From contig NZ_JAODIM010000039.1 of assembly GCF_025527015.1 (NCBI RefSeq), positions 124,001 to 188,000 of the forward strand: 64,000 nucleotides of DNA. The letters are read 5' to 3'. Both the position numbers and the translations under genes were made by a program. A model generated the notes under the pieces. It did no database searches. It had not been told where the DNA came from and saw only the letters and a program-made list of their open reading frames with translations. Origin of the DNA: Winslowiella arboricola. GTDB taxonomy: Bacteria; Pseudomonadota; Gammaproteobacteria; Enterobacterales; Enterobacteriaceae. Below, in pieces: positions 10,515 to 20,237 of this stretch (position 1 is its first letter; each line of letters starts with the position of its first letter).

Positions 10515-11437
10515 ACTTTCTCCACCTCCGGGCGACCGAGGATACCGGTTGGCATCACCAGCAGCACCACAATCAGCAGCGCGAAGGAGACCGCATCTTT
10601 ATATTCGGTACTCAGGTAAGCGGAAGTCAGGGCTTCAGCGATACCCAGAATCAGACCACCCAGCATCGCGCCAGGAATGCTGCCAATGCCGCCCAGTACC
10701 GCTGCGGTGAAAGCTTTCATCCCGGCCATAAAGCCAATATAGGGGTTAATCACACCGTAAAACTGGCCCAGTAACACACCAGCCACTGCCGCCATCGCTG
10801 CGCCAATCACAAAGGTCAGCGAGATCACCCGGTCAGTGTTTATGCCCAGCAGGCTGGCCATTTTCAGATCCTCGGCACAGGCGCGACAGGCGCGGCCCAT
10901 GCGCGAATAGCGGATAAATACCGTCAGGGCCAGCATCGCAAGGAAGGTGACCGACCAGATCACCAGCTGCATGGTGGAGATGGTGGCGGCGAAGCCGTTG
11001 CTTTCACCCAGCGTCCACTGGCCGGTGATCAGGCTTGGTAACGCCAGATCGCGCGAGCCTTGCGTCAGGCTGACGTAGTTTTGCAAAAATATCGACATCC
11101 CTATGGCCGAGATCAGCGCAATCAGGCGTTTGGAGGAGCGGACCGGCTTATAGGCCACGCGCTCAATACTCCAGCCATAAGCGCTGGCAATCACAATCGC
11201 CATAATGAAACCGGCGCCGATCAGGATCCAACCGACATCGATACCCATCATCATCAGCGCGGCGATAACAATAAAAGAGACGTAGCTGCCGATCATATAC
11301 ACTTCGCCGTGAGCAAAGTTGATCATGCCGATAATGCCGTAAACCATGGTGTAGCCAATGGCAATCAGCGCGTAGGTGCTGCCCAACGTCACGCCGTTGA
11401 ACATTTGCTGCAGGAAGTAGAGAAACTGCTCGGACAT
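10511..11437 (-). CDS. livH: branched-chain amino-acid ABC transporter permease LivH
   Basis: 308 residues, E. coli length, with the conserved [27 protein letters not shown] segment at the start of the permease core. It partners LivM. A 125-nt gap with one palindromic repeat separates it from livK upstream. Confidence 0.95.
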   Translation of the reverse strand: MSEQFLYFLQQMFNGVTLGSTYALIAIGYTMVYGIIGMINFAHGEVYMIGSYVSFIVIAALMMMGIDVGWILIGAGFIMAIVIASAYGWSIERVAYKPVRSSKRLIALISAIGMSIFLQNYVSLTQGSRDLALPSLITGQWTLGESNGFAATISTMQLVIWSVTFLAMLALTVFIRYSRMGRACRACAEDLKMASLLGINTDRVISLTFVIGAAMAAVAGVLLGQFYGVINPYIGFMAGMKAFTAAVLGGIGSIPGAMLGGLILGIAEALTSAYLSTEYKDAVSFALLIVVLLVMPTGILGRPEVEKV

Positions 11438-11518
11438 ACCTTAATTACCTTACAAATCCGCACTGGCGGAAGGTACAAAACGTCACGCGCCGCCATTGCG
11501 GCTGGTGCAAATCATCGG

Positions 11519-11546
11519 CAAGGGCGGCGATAACGCCGCCCCTGGA
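11519..11546. repeat. GC-rich palindromic repeat between livK and livH
   Basis: AGGGCGGCGATAACGCCGCCCCT: a single copy whose loop reads ATAA in place of AGAA. It sits between the abundantly needed binding protein and the permeases, where a hairpin could stabilise the upstream mRNA (inference). Confidence 0.85.
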
Positions 11547-11562
11547 GTTGCAACGTCAGAGG

Positions 11563-12678
11563 TTATTTCACCGCCGTTGAGGTGCCGTCGGCATGCCATT
11601 TAAATACGCCGAACTCAAAGCCTTTCAGGTCGCCTTTCGCATCCCAGCTCAGGTCGCCCATCACCGTTGGTACCGGCTGGCCTTCCTTCAGGTTTTTCAC
11701 AATCTCTTCCGGCTCTTCGCTTTTGCTACGTTCCATAGCGGTGGTCAGTGATTGCAGCGCGGCGTAAGTGGTCCAGACAAACGGGCCGGTTGGATCCAGT
11801 TTCTTCGCTTTCAGCGCATCAACGATCGGTTTGTTGGCTGGAACCTGGTCATAGCGCTTCGGCAGGGTCACAAGCATGCCTTCTGAAGCCGCACCGGCAA
11901 TATTAGACAACGAAGAGTTACCCACGCCCTCTGGTCCCATAAAGCCGGTCTTCAGGCCAGCAGCACGTGCCTGGCGCAGAATCTGGCCCATTTCCGGGTA
12001 ATAACCGCCGAAGTACACAAAGTCGACGTTCTCTTTCTTCAGACGCGCCACCAGCGTGGAGAAGTCTTTATCACCGGCAGTCACACCTTCAAACAGCACC
12101 ACATTGCCGCCCGCTTTTTTCAGGCTGTCCTGCACGGAACGCGCCAGACCTTCGCCGTACTGCTGCTTATCATGTACCACGGCGATACGCTGTGGTTTGA
12201 TTTCATCAAGGATATATTTGGCCGCCGTTGGACCCTGATCGGAATCCAGACCGGTGGTACGCATAATCATCTTATAACCACGGGTGGTCAGGTCAGCATT
12301 GGTGGCTGCCGGGGTGATCATTACGATACCTTCATCTTCATAGATATCAGAAGCCGGTTGCGTCGATGAGGAGCACAGGTGGCCGATAACATAACGAATG
12401 CCGTCGTTAATCACTTTGTTCGCGACCGCCACCGCTTGTTTAGGGTCGCAGGCGTCGTCGTATTCCACGCCGACCAGTTTGTCACCGTTAACGCCGCCTT
12501 TGGCATTGATGTCAGCGATGGCTTGTTTGGCGCCGGTAAATTCCATATCGCCATATTGCGCTACCGGGCCGGACATCGCCCCAACGATGGCAATTTTAAT
12601 CTCTTTCGCCATTGTCGCGTGGCTCATTGCCAACGCAACGCAACCTGCCAGAAACGCGCTACCTTTACTGATTTTCAT
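11563..12678 (-). CDS. livK: branched-chain amino-acid-binding periplasmic protein LivK/LivJ type
   Basis: 371 residues from the ATG at 12678, preceded by GGGGAAG at 5 nt; a GTG two codons upstream is also in frame. The signal peptide ends at about SHATMAKE, then comes the type-1 periplasmic-binding fold. The pair CDPKQ and GHLCSSS supplies the conserved disulfide and ligand-contact serines. E. coli has two such genes, livJ and livK, flanking panM. Here only the copy attached to livHMGF is present and nothing replaces livJ between panM and rpoH. Confidence 0.93.
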   Translation of the reverse strand: MKISKGSAFLAGCVALAMSHATMAKEIKIAIVGAMSGPVAQYGDMEFTGAKQAIADINAKGGVNGDKLVGVEYDDACDPKQAVAVANKVINDGIRYVIGHLCSSSTQPASDIYEDEGIVMITPAATNADLTTRGYKMIMRTTGLDSDQGPTAAKYILDEIKPQRIAVVHDKQQYGEGLARSVQDSLKKAGGNVVLFEGVTAGDKDFSTLVARLKKENVDFVYFGGYYPEMGQILRQARAAGLKTGFMGPEGVGNSSLSNIAGAASEGMLVTLPKRYDQVPANKPIVDALKAKKLDPTGPFVWTTYAALQSLTTAMERSKSEEPEEIVKNLKEGQPVPTVMGDLSWDAKGDLKGFEFGVFKWHADGTSTAVK

Positions 12679-13078
12679 CCGCACTTCCCCATCTGTTTTG
12701 TCTGTTGTGTGATTGCTGGTTATTTTTTGCCTGATTTTGCTTAAAAACGCTTAGCTAATAAAGAGTTAGAAGACAAATCGGCATTTTTTAATGATAAGGT
12801 GTTATTTTTCAGGTTATTAAACAGGAATTTTCTTCTGTAAATCAACTGACATATGTAGAAACTCGCGGCGCTGATAGCATAATTACCTGGCATTATTGAT
12901 GGCATAATAGCCGATATACCAGCGGGTTGTGCTGTAATAATAGTCACAATCTGACATTTTGATCGGGTAATGACGCAGTTCAAAAACAGATCGCGTCGTT
13001 TTGGCCGGGGAAAAGTTACACGCCCCGTAACCAACATATTCGCTACAATATGCCTTTGTTACGCATCAGGTGGGATTT
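12679..13078. other. AT-rich control region between livK and panM
   Basis: The 400 bp are divergent upstream DNA for livK (minus) and panM (plus). The part near livK is AT-rich, as expected for an Lrp- or leucine-responsive promoter, but I could not place a convincing -35/-10 pair. CTACAAT at about 13042-13048 is a weak -10 candidate for panM. No open frame with a ribosome-binding site was seen. Confidence 0.4.
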
Positions 13079-13495
13079 ATGAAACTGACCATCATACGGC
13101 TGCAACAATTCAGCCCGCAGGATCGACAGGATTTAAGCAAAGTGTGGCCGGAAAAAGAGATTGCTGCACTGGAAGCCAGGCTGGATGACCAGCATCGGCT
13201 GTATGCCGCACGGTTTAACGATCGGCTGCTGGGTGCATTAATGCTGGAGATCAGCGGTACACAGGGCAGGATTTTTGCTTTGCAGGTACGTGAGGTGACT
13301 CGTCGTCGCGGTGTCGGTCAGTATCTGCTGAGCGAGACGCTGGCGCAAAACCCGTCAATCAGTCACTGGTGGATCGCGCAGGATGGCAGTGAACAACCCG
13401 CAGTGATTGCGGCTTTTATGCAGGCTGCTGGTTTTCGTACGCAGACGGATGGTTGGGTAAACCAGGGCGGCGAGAACGCCGCCCCTGGATTGTAG
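13079..13495 (+). CDS. panM: PanD maturation factor / aspartate decarboxylase regulator PanM (PanZ)
   Basis: 138 residues from the ATG at 13079, which follows GGTGGGA; a GTG three codons upstream is in frame. It is a GNAT-fold protein with the acetyl-CoA loop VREVTRRRGVGQYLL. In enterics it binds PanD and triggers self-cleavage to the pyruvoyl enzyme of pantothenate synthesis. E. coli PanM has 127 residues and ends shortly after GGW. Here the frame after DGWVNQ runs through a palindromic repeat, which encodes GGENAAP and leads to the stop codon, so the C-terminus is built from repeat DNA. Confidence 0.93.
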   Translation: MKLTIIRLQQFSPQDRQDLSKVWPEKEIAALEARLDDQHRLYAARFNDRLLGALMLEISGTQGRIFALQVREVTRRRGVGQYLLSETLAQNPSISHWWIAQDGSEQPAVIAAFMQAAGFRTQTDGWVNQGGENAAPGL

Positions 13496-13519
13496 GGGAG
13501 CCGTTTTCGGCTCCCGTGG
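13463..13519. repeat. two palindromic repeats, the first overlapping the panM 3' end
   Basis: A GGGCGGCGAGAACGCCGCCC copy flanked by CCTGG lies at about 13463-13488 inside the panM reading frame. It is followed by the second subtype, GTAGGGGAGCCG-TTTT-CGGCTCCCGTGG, at 13492-13519, directly before the rpoH stop codon on the other strand. Both convergent genes end in this element. Confidence 0.88.
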
Positions 13520-13523
13520 AAAG

Positions 13524-14381
13524 CTAAGCTTCAATCGCCAGTCGTAGTTTCTTCATGGCGTTTTTCTCCAGCTGACGGACACGCTCGGCGGAAACGCCGT
13601 ACTGATCGGCCAGTTCCTGCAGCGTGGTTTTATTCTCGTCATCCAGCCAGCGCGCGCGGATAATATGCTGACTACGCTCATCCAGGCCTTCCATCGCATT
13701 GCTCAGCTTGTCGGCAGCGTGGTTATCCCAGTTATCCTCTTCAATGCCATCGGCAAAGTCAGAGGTTTTATCCTGCAGATAGAGCACTGGCGCCATCGAT
13801 TTGCCTTCGCTGGATTCATCATCCGATGACAGATCGAAAGTCATATCCTGCGCGGCCATCCGCGATTCCATTTCACGCACGTCTTTACTGGAAACACCCA
13901 GCTCACGCGCCACCATTTCCACCTCATCCTGATTAAACCAGCCCAGACGCTGCTTGGTTTTACGCAGGTTAAAGAACAGCTTACGCTGTGCTTTGGTGGT
14001 GGCGACCTTAACGATGCGCCAGTTGCGCAGCACGTATTCGTGGATCTCAGCTTTAATCCAGTGTACGGCAAACGACACCAGACGTACGCCCACCTCAGGA
14101 TTAAAGCGGCGCACCGCTTTCATCAGGCCGATGTTACCTTCCTGAATCAAATCCGCCTGCGGCAGGCCGTAGCCTGAGTAGTTGCGAGCGACATGAACAA
14201 CAAAGCGCAGGTGGGACAGGATCAGCGTCTTAGCTGCATCCAGATCGCCCTGGTAATGCAGCCGTTCAGCAAGCGCCTTCTCTTCTTCGGCTGACAGCAT
14301 CGGCCAGACGTTGGCAGCCCGGATATAGGATTCCAGGTTACCTAAAGGTGCGATAGCTAAAGTTTGCATTTCTTTGGTCAT
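13524..14381 (-). CDS. rpoH: heat-shock sigma factor sigma-32
   Basis: 285 residues (E. coli 284). Region 2 contains NLRLVVSIA-like [38 protein letters not shown], and region 4 contains the [31 protein letters not shown]. It directs RNA polymerase to heat-shock promoters. The 284-bp upstream gap to ftsX is long enough for the multiple rpoH promoters known in E. coli. The mRNA start region is expected to form the heat-sensing hairpin, which I did not model. Confidence 0.96.
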   Translation of the reverse strand: MTKEMQTLAIAPLGNLESYIRAANVWPMLSAEEEKALAERLHYQGDLDAAKTLILSHLRFVVHVARNYSGYGLPQADLIQEGNIGLMKAVRRFNPEVGVRLVSFAVHWIKAEIHEYVLRNWRIVKVATTKAQRKLFFNLRKTKQRLGWFNQDEVEMVARELGVSSKDVREMESRMAAQDMTFDLSSDDESSEGKSMAPVLYLQDKTSDFADGIEEDNWDNHAADKLSNAMEGLDERSQHIIRARWLDDENKTTLQELADQYGVSAERVRQLEKNAMKKLRLAIEA

Positions 14382-14587
14382 TCAAACCCTCTCATATGTG
14401 TATGATTGCTACGCGATTCCTTCGCGCCATGATTACTCGCTTACTCCACACTTACCCTACGTGAATTACTCACAAAAATCGAAAGCAATCTGTGCTAGTT
14501 CGATGGCAGAGTTATCCACAAGTTCAATCTGACGGTGCATATTTTACACACCCAAAATCGATTAGTGAAGATCGTAATGATGGCGCT

Positions 14588-14642
14588 TAAGAGGAAGGAA
14601 CTCTTCCTCTGCGGCATATTTTCTCGCAGCAGAGGAAGATTA
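14588..14642 (-). terminator. possible terminator or hairpin below ftsX
   Basis: The arms CTTCCTCTGC and GCAGAGGAAG form an inverted repeat around a loop of about 16 nt, downstream of the ftsX stop on the minus strand. There is no clean T-run, so this could be an mRNA 3' hairpin or part of the rpoH upstream region. A TTATAAT just before it on the minus strand (about 14640-14634) might be an rpoH -10. Confidence 0.4.
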
Positions 14643-14665
14643 TAACAAAAAAACGTTGCCGGGGG

Positions 14666-15649
14666 TTACTGGGGCGTAAAACGACGTAAATGTTGCACCG
14701 TCGCCAGCCAGGCGGCAATCCAGCCAATCATCGCTGCAATCAGCAGCAACAGCAGGCTCTCATCCCACGACAAACCGCTCAGGGTAAAGGTGGTGCCAAA
14801 CACCGAAGCCACCTGCGTGACCACCGATTCCAGCCGCAGCACCAGCACTTCTGACAGCACCAGTGATAACAACGCCCCGCTAAAGCCGAGCAGCGCGCCG
14901 CCATACAGGAATGGCCGCAGGATAAAGCCATCGGTCGCGCCAATCAGTTTCTGCACGTTTATGGTATCGCGCCGCGCAAAGATACTGAGCCGCACGCTAT
15001 TACCAATTACCAGGAATACCGCGACAATCATCAGCACGCCAATCATGGCCGCCACCTGGCCGACCAGTCCGGTAAGCGCCGCCAGACGGGCAAACCAGCT
15101 GTCATCCATCCGCACTTCATCGACGCCGTCCACCGCCGCCACCCGATCGCGCAGGCTCTGCATGGTATTCGAACTCTGGAAGTTCAGCTTCGGCGTGATA
15201 ACCGCCACCGCTGGCAATGGATTCTGCTCCAGCATATCCAGCGAACCGCCAAAGCCGGACCAGTTGCGGAATTCACCCATCGCTTCTTCGCGTGACAGGT
15301 AGTTCACCTTATCGACGCCATCCTCTTTCTTCAGCAGCGCGACCACATTTTCGGCGGCCGTATCATCCAGCGTTTTACTGAAATAGACCGTCAGCTGCGG
15401 CGCCGGATACCACTGATCCGCCGCCTGACTGACGTTTTTCCATACCATATAGCAGACGCTTGGCAACGTCAGCGAAATGGCGATCACCATCACCGTTAAC
15501 AGCGTCGCCAGCGGCTGACGCCACATATCGGACAGCGAACCGTGCAGCGCATAGCGCCACTGCTCCTGCCAGCCCCCTTTCAGCGCCCGGCTTTTCGACG
15601 GTTGCTTACTCTTCGGCGCCGGTGCGCGTTTATTACGTTTATTCACCAT
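14666..15649 (-). CDS. ftsX: cell-division ABC transporter subunit FtsX
   Basis: 327 residues. It has a basic, proline-rich cytoplasmic N-terminus, a first membrane span near [22 protein letters not shown], a periplasmic domain of about 110 residues, then three spans, as in the FtsX/MacB-like topology. With FtsE it activates periplasmic murein amidases through EnvC at the septum. Its start overlaps the end of ftsE by 11 bp. Confidence 0.95.
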   Translation of the reverse strand: MVNKRNKRAPAPKSKQPSKSRALKGGWQEQWRYALHGSLSDMWRQPLATLLTVMVIAISLTLPSVCYMVWKNVSQAADQWYPAPQLTVYFSKTLDDTAAENVVALLKKEDGVDKVNYLSREEAMGEFRNWSGFGGSLDMLEQNPLPAVAVITPKLNFQSSNTMQSLRDRVAAVDGVDEVRMDDSWFARLAALTGLVGQVAAMIGVLMIVAVFLVIGNSVRLSIFARRDTINVQKLIGATDGFILRPFLYGGALLGFSGALLSLVLSEVLVLRLESVVTQVASVFGTTFTLSGLSWDESLLLLLIAAMIGWIAAWLATVQHLRRFTPQ

Positions 15650-16310
15650 GCTGCTGGCCTCCGTGCAATCGTCCCTGATTTAGCGACATCACGCGGTAAT
15701 TGCGGCGTGCGATCAGCCCCATATCATGGGTCGCCATCAAAACGGTAACGCCAACACGGTTAAACTCTTCGAACAGACGCAGAATATCTTCGGACAGTGC
15801 GTCATCCAGGTTTCCGGTCGGTTCATCTGCCAGCAGCACCGCGGGCTTATTCACCACCGCACGCGCAATGCCGACGCGTTGCTGCTCACCGCCAGAGAGT
15901 TGAATCGGATAACTCTTTGCTTTGTCGAGCAGGCCCACTTTATCCAGCGCGGCAGACACGCGACGGCGAATATCTTCACCGCTGGCGCCGGCAATAATCA
16001 GCGGGATCGCCACGTTGTCATACACCGAACGATCCATCAGCAGATGGTGATCCTGAAAAATCATCCCAATCTGGCGGCGCAAAAACGGCACTTCACGGCT
16101 TTTAAGGCGGCTAATATCATGGCCGCCAAACCAAATCTGACCGGCGCTTGGCCGTTCAATGCCACAAATCAGCTTCAGCAAGGTACTTTTCCCTGCCCCG
16201 GAATGCCCGGTCAGAAACGCCATTTCTCCTGGTTGCAGATGGAAATCTACCCCCTGAAGCGCTTGCCGACCGCCGAGATAAGCCTTACTGACCTCTTCAA
16301 AGCGAATCAT
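15639..16310 (-). CDS. ftsE: cell-division ATP-binding protein FtsE
   Basis: 223 residues with Walker [10 protein letters not shown] at 35-43, signature [14 protein letters not shown] and Walker [13 protein letters not shown]. It is the cytoplasmic ATPase of the FtsEX complex. It lies 5 nt below ftsY, giving the standard ftsYEX operon. Confidence 0.96.
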   Translation of the reverse strand: MIRFEEVSKAYLGGRQALQGVDFHLQPGEMAFLTGHSGAGKSTLLKLICGIERPSAGQIWFGGHDISRLKSREVPFLRRQIGMIFQDHHLLMDRSVYDNVAIPLIIAGASGEDIRRRVSAALDKVGLLDKAKSYPIQLSGGEQQRVGIARAVVNKPAVLLADEPTGNLDDALSEDILRLFEEFNRVGVTVLMATHDMGLIARRNYRVMSLNQGRLHGGQQHGE

Positions 16311-16315
16311 CCTAA

Positions 16316-17830
16316 TTAGTCCTCTCGGGCAAACAGTGCCTCAATAAAATCGTCGGCCTTAAATGACCGTAAATCCTCGATACCTTCGCCCACGCCGATA
16401 TAACGAATCGGAATGCTAAACTGGTCCGCCACCGAGAAAATCACCCCGCCTTTTGCAGTACCATCCAGTTTAGTCAGTGTAATCCCGGTCAGCCCGACGG
16501 CTTCATGGAACAATTTAGTCTGACTGATGGCATTCTGCCCGGTACTGGCGTCGATAGTCAGCATCACTTCATGTGGCGCCGCGTCATCCAGCTTCTTCAT
16601 CACACGGGTAATCTTTTTCAGCTCTTCCATCAGATGGGCTTTGTTCTGCAGACGCCCGGCGGTGTCGGCAATCAGCACATCCGCGCCGCGCGCTTTTGCC
16701 GCCTGAATCGCGTCAAAAATCACCGAGGCGGAGTCCGCGCCGGTCTGCTGGGCGATCACCGGAATATTATTTCGCTGGCCCCACACCTGCAGCTGTTCAA
16801 CCGCTGCGGCACGGAAAGTATCCCCTGCCGCCAGCATCACCGATTTGCCTTCCGCCTGATACTGACGCGCCAGCTTACCGATAGTGGTGGTTTTGCCCAC
16901 GCCGTTAACCCCGACCATCAGAATCACAAACGGGGTTTTGCCGCTGACGTCGAGCGGCGCTTCAACTTTCGCCAGAATCTGCGACATTTCGGTTTTCAGC
17001 AAACCGTACAGCGCTTCAGCATCGCGCAGCTGCTTACGGTCCGCCTGCTGTGTCAGACTGGCGATAATACGGCGCGTGGTGTCCACCCCGACATCGGCAA
17101 TCAGCAACTGCTCTTCCAGCTCTTCAAACAGATCGTCGTCGATCTTCTTGCCACGAAACAATCCGATAAATCCTGAACCGAGATTCTGACGCGTTTTAAC
17201 CAGGCTGCGTTTCAGGCGGGCAAAGAAGCCCTCTTTGGTCGGACGTTCCTGCTCAACCAGCGCCGGGATCGGCGTTATCTCTTCCGCTTCAGCGATCGCT
17301 TCTTCGTCAATAACGACCACGGCATCTTTAATCACTACCGGCTCAGGTTCAGTGACCCACTCCGGCTCTACAACGTCAGGCGCGATTTCAGGTTCAATAA
17401 CCTGCGCCACTGCCTGCTCCGGCTCGGCTTCAGGTTCTGCGACCTGTAGCGGCTCATCTTCCGGCAGCCACTCTTCCGCTTCAGCAATTGCTTCCGGCTG
17501 GACTGGCTCTTCTGCTTCAGCAATCACCACCGGTTGGGCGGGTTCTTCTGCTTCAACAATTACCGCCGGTTGGGCGGGTTTTTCTGCTGGCAGCACGGCG
17601 CTGCGGGTCTCTTCAGCTACCGTTTCAGTGACGGCGACAATCTCTTCGGCAACTTGCTCCGGTGTGTGTAGCTCCGCCTCTGGCGGCGTAAGCGTTGCGG
17701 CATCCGATGCATTTTCAGCAGCAGGCTGTTGTTCCTCTAACGTCTCTTTTTGTTCGTCCTGCGCGGCTGACGTCTCATCACGTCCAAATCCCAGCCAGGA
17801 AAAAAAGCCACGTTTTTTATCTTTTGCCAT
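16316..17830 (-). CDS. ftsY: signal recognition particle receptor FtsY
   Basis: 504 residues (E. coli 497). The acidic A domain (about 1-195) follows a basic amphipathic start MAKDKKRGFFSWLGFG that contacts the membrane. The NG GTPase domain starts near 200: G1 GVNGVGKTTT at 307-316, then DTFRAAA, DTAGR and TKLDGTAKGG. It docks SRP-ribosome complexes at the membrane. Residues 83-118 of the A domain are three 12-residue tandem repeats (E-E/K-P-A/V-Q-P... A-E-A). Confidence 0.96.
   Translation of the reverse strand: MAKDKKRGFFSWLGFGRDETSAAQDEQKETLEEQQPAAENASDAATLTPPEAELHTPEQVAEEIVAVTETVAEETRSAVLPAEKPAQPAVIVEAEEPAQPVVIAEAEEPVQPEAIAEAEEWLPEDEPLQVAEPEAEPEQAVAQVIEPEIAPDVVEPEWVTEPEPVVIKDAVVVIDEEAIAEAEEITPIPALVEQERPTKEGFFARLKRSLVKTRQNLGSGFIGLFRGKKIDDDLFEELEEQLLIADVGVDTTRRIIASLTQQADRKQLRDAEALYGLLKTEMSQILAKVEAPLDVSGKTPFVILMVGVNGVGKTTTIGKLARQYQAEGKSVMLAAGDTFRAAAVEQLQVWGQRNNIPVIAQQTGADSASVIFDAIQAAKARGADVLIADTAGRLQNKAHLMEELKKITRVMKKLDDAAPHEVMLTIDASTGQNAISQTKLFHEAVGLTGITLTKLDGTAKGGVIFSVADQFSIPIRYIGVGEGIEDLRSFKADDFIEALFARED
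17477..17584 (-). repeat. in-frame 36-bp tandem repeat in ftsY
   Basis: Three consecutive 36-bp units encode EKPAQPAVIVEA, EEPAQPVVIAEA and EEPVQPEAIAEA in the acidic domain. Unit number is likely to vary between strains by slippage without shifting the frame. Confidence 0.85.
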
Positions 17831-18028
17831 TGTGCAACCACACTCCTCGACAGCTAAAACCCGGCCGACTGCGCGCCCAGGGCTATAAGACTAATGCGAA
17901 AATAACCTGATAATGAATCCCTTAGTCTAACACTTTCCACGCAGCGCTACACCAGCACCCTTTTTAACGTTTCCTCAACCCAATTAGCCCGTTAAACTAC
18001 GCAACAAATTATTACGGACTTGATTAAG

Positions 18029-18634
18029 ATGAATAAAAAACCCCGCAGCGGTGGCGCCGGACAGATCCGCATTATTGGCGGTCAATGGCGTGGCCGTAAA
18101 TTGCCGGTGCCGGACAGCGCCGGTTTGCGCCCGACCACCGATCGGGTGCGTGAAACCCTGTTTAACTGGCTGGCGGCAGATATCCAGCAGGCGCGCTGCC
18201 TTGACTGTTTTGCCGGTAGCGGTGCGCTGGGGCTGGAAGCGCTGTCACGCCATGCCGCTTCGGCTACGCTATTAGAGCTGGAACGCCCGGTGGCTCAGCA
18301 GCTGGAGAAAAATCTGGCGACGCTCGGCGCGAAAAATGGTCGGGTGATTAACGCTAATACACTCAGCTGGCTGGCGCAGCAGGGCGAACCGCACGATCTG
18401 GTGTTTATTGACCCACCGTTCCGCAAAGGATTGCTGGATCAGACGCTAAATCTGCTGGAAAGCCACCACTGGCTGGCGGAAGGCGCGCTGATTTATGTGG
18501 AGAGTGAAGTCGAAAACGGCATGCCGCCGGTGCCGGCAAACTGGCATTTGCACCGCGAGAAAATCGCCGGGCAGGTTGCCTGTCGTTTATATGTGCGCCA
18601 GGCCATCAACAAGGAGAATGATGATGTTGCTTAA
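18029..18634 (+). CDS. rsmD: 16S rRNA m2G966 methyltransferase RsmD
   Basis: 201 residues from the ATG at 18029 (a TTG three codons upstream is also open); E. coli RsmD has 198. SAM motif I is LDCFAGSGALGLEA and the catalytic motif IV is FIDPPFRKG. It methylates G966 of 16S rRNA on assembled 30S particles. It is divergent from ftsY, as in E. coli, and its last codons overlap yhhL. Confidence 0.95.
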   Translation: MNKKPRSGGAGQIRIIGGQWRGRKLPVPDSAGLRPTTDRVRETLFNWLAADIQQARCLDCFAGSGALGLEALSRHAASATLLELERPVAQQLEKNLATLGAKNGRVINANTLSWLAQQGEPHDLVFIDPPFRKGLLDQTLNLLESHHWLAEGALIYVESEVENGMPPVPANWHLHREKIAGQVACRLYVRQAINKENDDVA

Positions 18635-18893
18635 TCTTGGACGTTTACTGATGCTGTGTGTCTGGGCTTTTCTGTTGCTGAATGTGATCCAGCCATTCCC
18701 GAAACCCTTAAAATATTTCGTGGATATCGCGCTGTTTTTTATGGTGGTGATGCACGGTTTGCAGCTGGTGCTGTTGCGGGCAACTCAGCCGAAAGACGGG
18801 CCGCAGCTAAGCAAGCTCACCCAGACGAAAATCTTTTTCTTTGGCGTGTTTGAATTGCTGGCCTGGCAGAAAAAGCACTATCCGAAACAGTAG
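18624..18893 (+). CDS. yhhL: small inner-membrane protein YhhL (DUF1145)
   Basis: 89 residues, exactly the E. coli YhhL length, with two hydrophobic spans (about 5-24 and 31-51) and the conserved C-terminus FGVFELLAWQKK. Three tandem ATGs (18618, 18621, 18624) overlap the rsmD end; AAGGAG at 18611-18616 is 7 nt from the third, so that one is chosen. It overlaps rsmD by 11 bp and is probably translationally coupled. Function unknown. Confidence 0.9.
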   Translation: MLLNLGRLLMLCVWAFLLLNVIQPFPKPLKYFVDIALFFMVVMHGLQLVLLRATQPKDGPQLSKLTQTKIFFFGVFELLAWQKKHYPKQ

Positions 18894-18894
18894 C

Positions 18895-18984
18895 ATGGGA
18901 GCCGAAAACGGCTCCCCTACGTGTAGGGGCGCCGCCCGTGCCGATAATTTCACCATTGGCATGACGGCGTTCTCGCCGCCCGCT
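18895..18984. repeat. composite palindromic repeat between yhhL and yhhM
   Basis: A GGGAGCCGAAAACGGCTCCC hairpin (about 18898-18917), then a decayed first hairpin GTAGGGGC-GCCGCCCGTG, a spacer with CCGATAATTTCACC, and ACGGCGTTCTCGCCGCCCG at 18963-18982. It lies between two convergent stop codons. Confidence 0.85.
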
Positions 18985-19341
18985 TTATGGCGTTGGCACA
19001 AAACTGACAAAGCGCGATCCCTTGACCCGTAATTTACCCTGCACGCCCTTATCAATCTGATGATAATCCTCAGCATTCAGCACCAGCTTAAAATCACCGG
19101 CGCCATTTAACGGATGGAACCAGGCTTCGTAGCGCATATCTTCAACCGGGATCACCTCGCGCTGGCGCGAACGGCGATTTGACGCCGGGAATTCGCGTTT
19201 AGCCTTTACTTCAACCGGGATAGCACGCAGCGGTGAGGCGTCATTCACCGCCACTTCGCGCCGCTGCTTAATAAACTGGCGGGTGGCAAGAATGGCAATA
19301 ATCGCCAGTACGATGAAAAAGATTAGCGGTGGCTTGCTCAT
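18985..19341 (-). CDS. yhhM: membrane-anchored DUF2500 protein YhhM
   Basis: 118 residues from the ATG at 19341, which follows GGGAGAAAC; E. coli YhhM has 119. One N-terminal membrane span (LIFFIVLAIIAILATRQFI) is followed by a basic linker and a small soluble domain ending in GSRFVSFVP, probably periplasmic. An in-frame start 18 codons upstream is rejected because the span then loses its N-terminal position. Function unknown. Confidence 0.9.
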   Translation of the reverse strand: MSKPPLIFFIVLAIIAILATRQFIKQRREVAVNDASPLRAIPVEVKAKREFPASNRRSRQREVIPVEDMRYEAWFHPLNGAGDFKLVLNAEDYHQIDKGVQGKLRVKGSRFVSFVPTP

Positions 19342-19513
19342 GTTTCTCCCGTGCTTCAGGGTCTCAGGTGATAAATTTTGGCCGGGCAAAAGCATACAAC
19401 CAGATTGCTACCATTGTCACATGCAGAGCGCGTAATCTAGACTGGGATCGAAACTACGGGAAAATAATATTCAGGTTTTACGGACATAAGTCCGCAGAAA
19501 AAGGAAAAAAATT

Positions 19514-20140
19514 ATGCTTTGGTCCTTTTTAGCCGTGCTCTTTTCGGGCTGGTTGTATGTTGATGCATCTTATCGTGGTCCACAGTGGCAACGCTGGGTA
19601 TTTAAGCCGGTGACACTGCTGCTGTTACTGGCCTGGGCATGGCAGGCACCGGTACTGAGCACTGCCGAATATCTGATCTTATTCGGTCTGCTGGCGACGC
19701 TGACTGGCGATGCGCTGACGCTGCTGCCGCAACAGCGCATGCTGTATGCCATCGGCGCATTTTTCCTTTCGCACCTGCTGTATACCATTAGTTTTGCCGG
19801 GCATATGACGCTGGCCTTTTTCTGGCCGATTCCGCTGACGCTGGTGATTGTCGGCGCACTGCTGATCGCCGCCATCTGGACACGGCTTGAAGAGTTGCGC
19901 TGGCCGATTTGCACCTTTATCGGCATGACGCTGGTGATGGTATGGCTGACGGCAGAGCAATATTACTTTAGTCCGACCGATTACAGCTTCTCGCTGCTGG
20001 CAGGTACGCTGTTTCTGCTGCTGGCGAATATTGTCTGGTTTATCAGCCATTATCGTCGCCGTTTCAATGCCGATCGCGCTATTGTTGCCGCCAGCTACTT
20101 CCTTGGCCACTTCCTGATTGTGCGTTCCCTCTATCTTTAA
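19514..20140 (+). CDS. yhhN: integral membrane protein YhhN (TMEM86/lysoplasmalogenase family)
   Basis: 208 residues with about eight hydrophobic spans. The segment [38 protein letters not shown] carries the conserved acidic and His residues of the YhhN/TMEM86 family, some eukaryotic members of which hydrolyse lysoplasmalogen. Its bacterial role is unproven. AAGGAAA precedes the start by 7-8 nt. Confidence 0.9.
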   Translation: MLWSFLAVLFSGWLYVDASYRGPQWQRWVFKPVTLLLLLAWAWQAPVLSTAEYLILFGLLATLTGDALTLLPQQRMLYAIGAFFLSHLLYTISFAGHMTLAFFWPIPLTLVIVGALLIAAIWTRLEELRWPICTFIGMTLVMVWLTAEQYYFSPTDYSFSLLAGTLFLLLANIVWFISHYRRRFNADRAIVAASYFLGHFLIVRSLYL

Positions 20141-20154
20141 GCGACGATGGAAGC

Positions 20155-20186
20155 TTGACTCTGGAGTTGACTCCAGAGTGTAGGAT
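20155..20186 (+). promoter_or_regulatory. zntA promoter with ZntR operator
   Basis: A perfect inverted repeat ACTCTGGAGT-TG-ACTCCAGAGT spans 20158-20179, between a -35 TTGACT (20155-20160) and a -10 TAGGAT (20181-20186). The 20-bp spacer is the hallmark of MerR-family promoters, which Zn-ZntR activates by DNA distortion. The layout matches E. coli PzntA almost base for base. Confidence 0.94.
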
Positions 20187-20237
20187 ATCAGCACAGGCGG
20201 ACAGTATCGTCCGCCGTCTGATACTCCGGGAGGTTTT

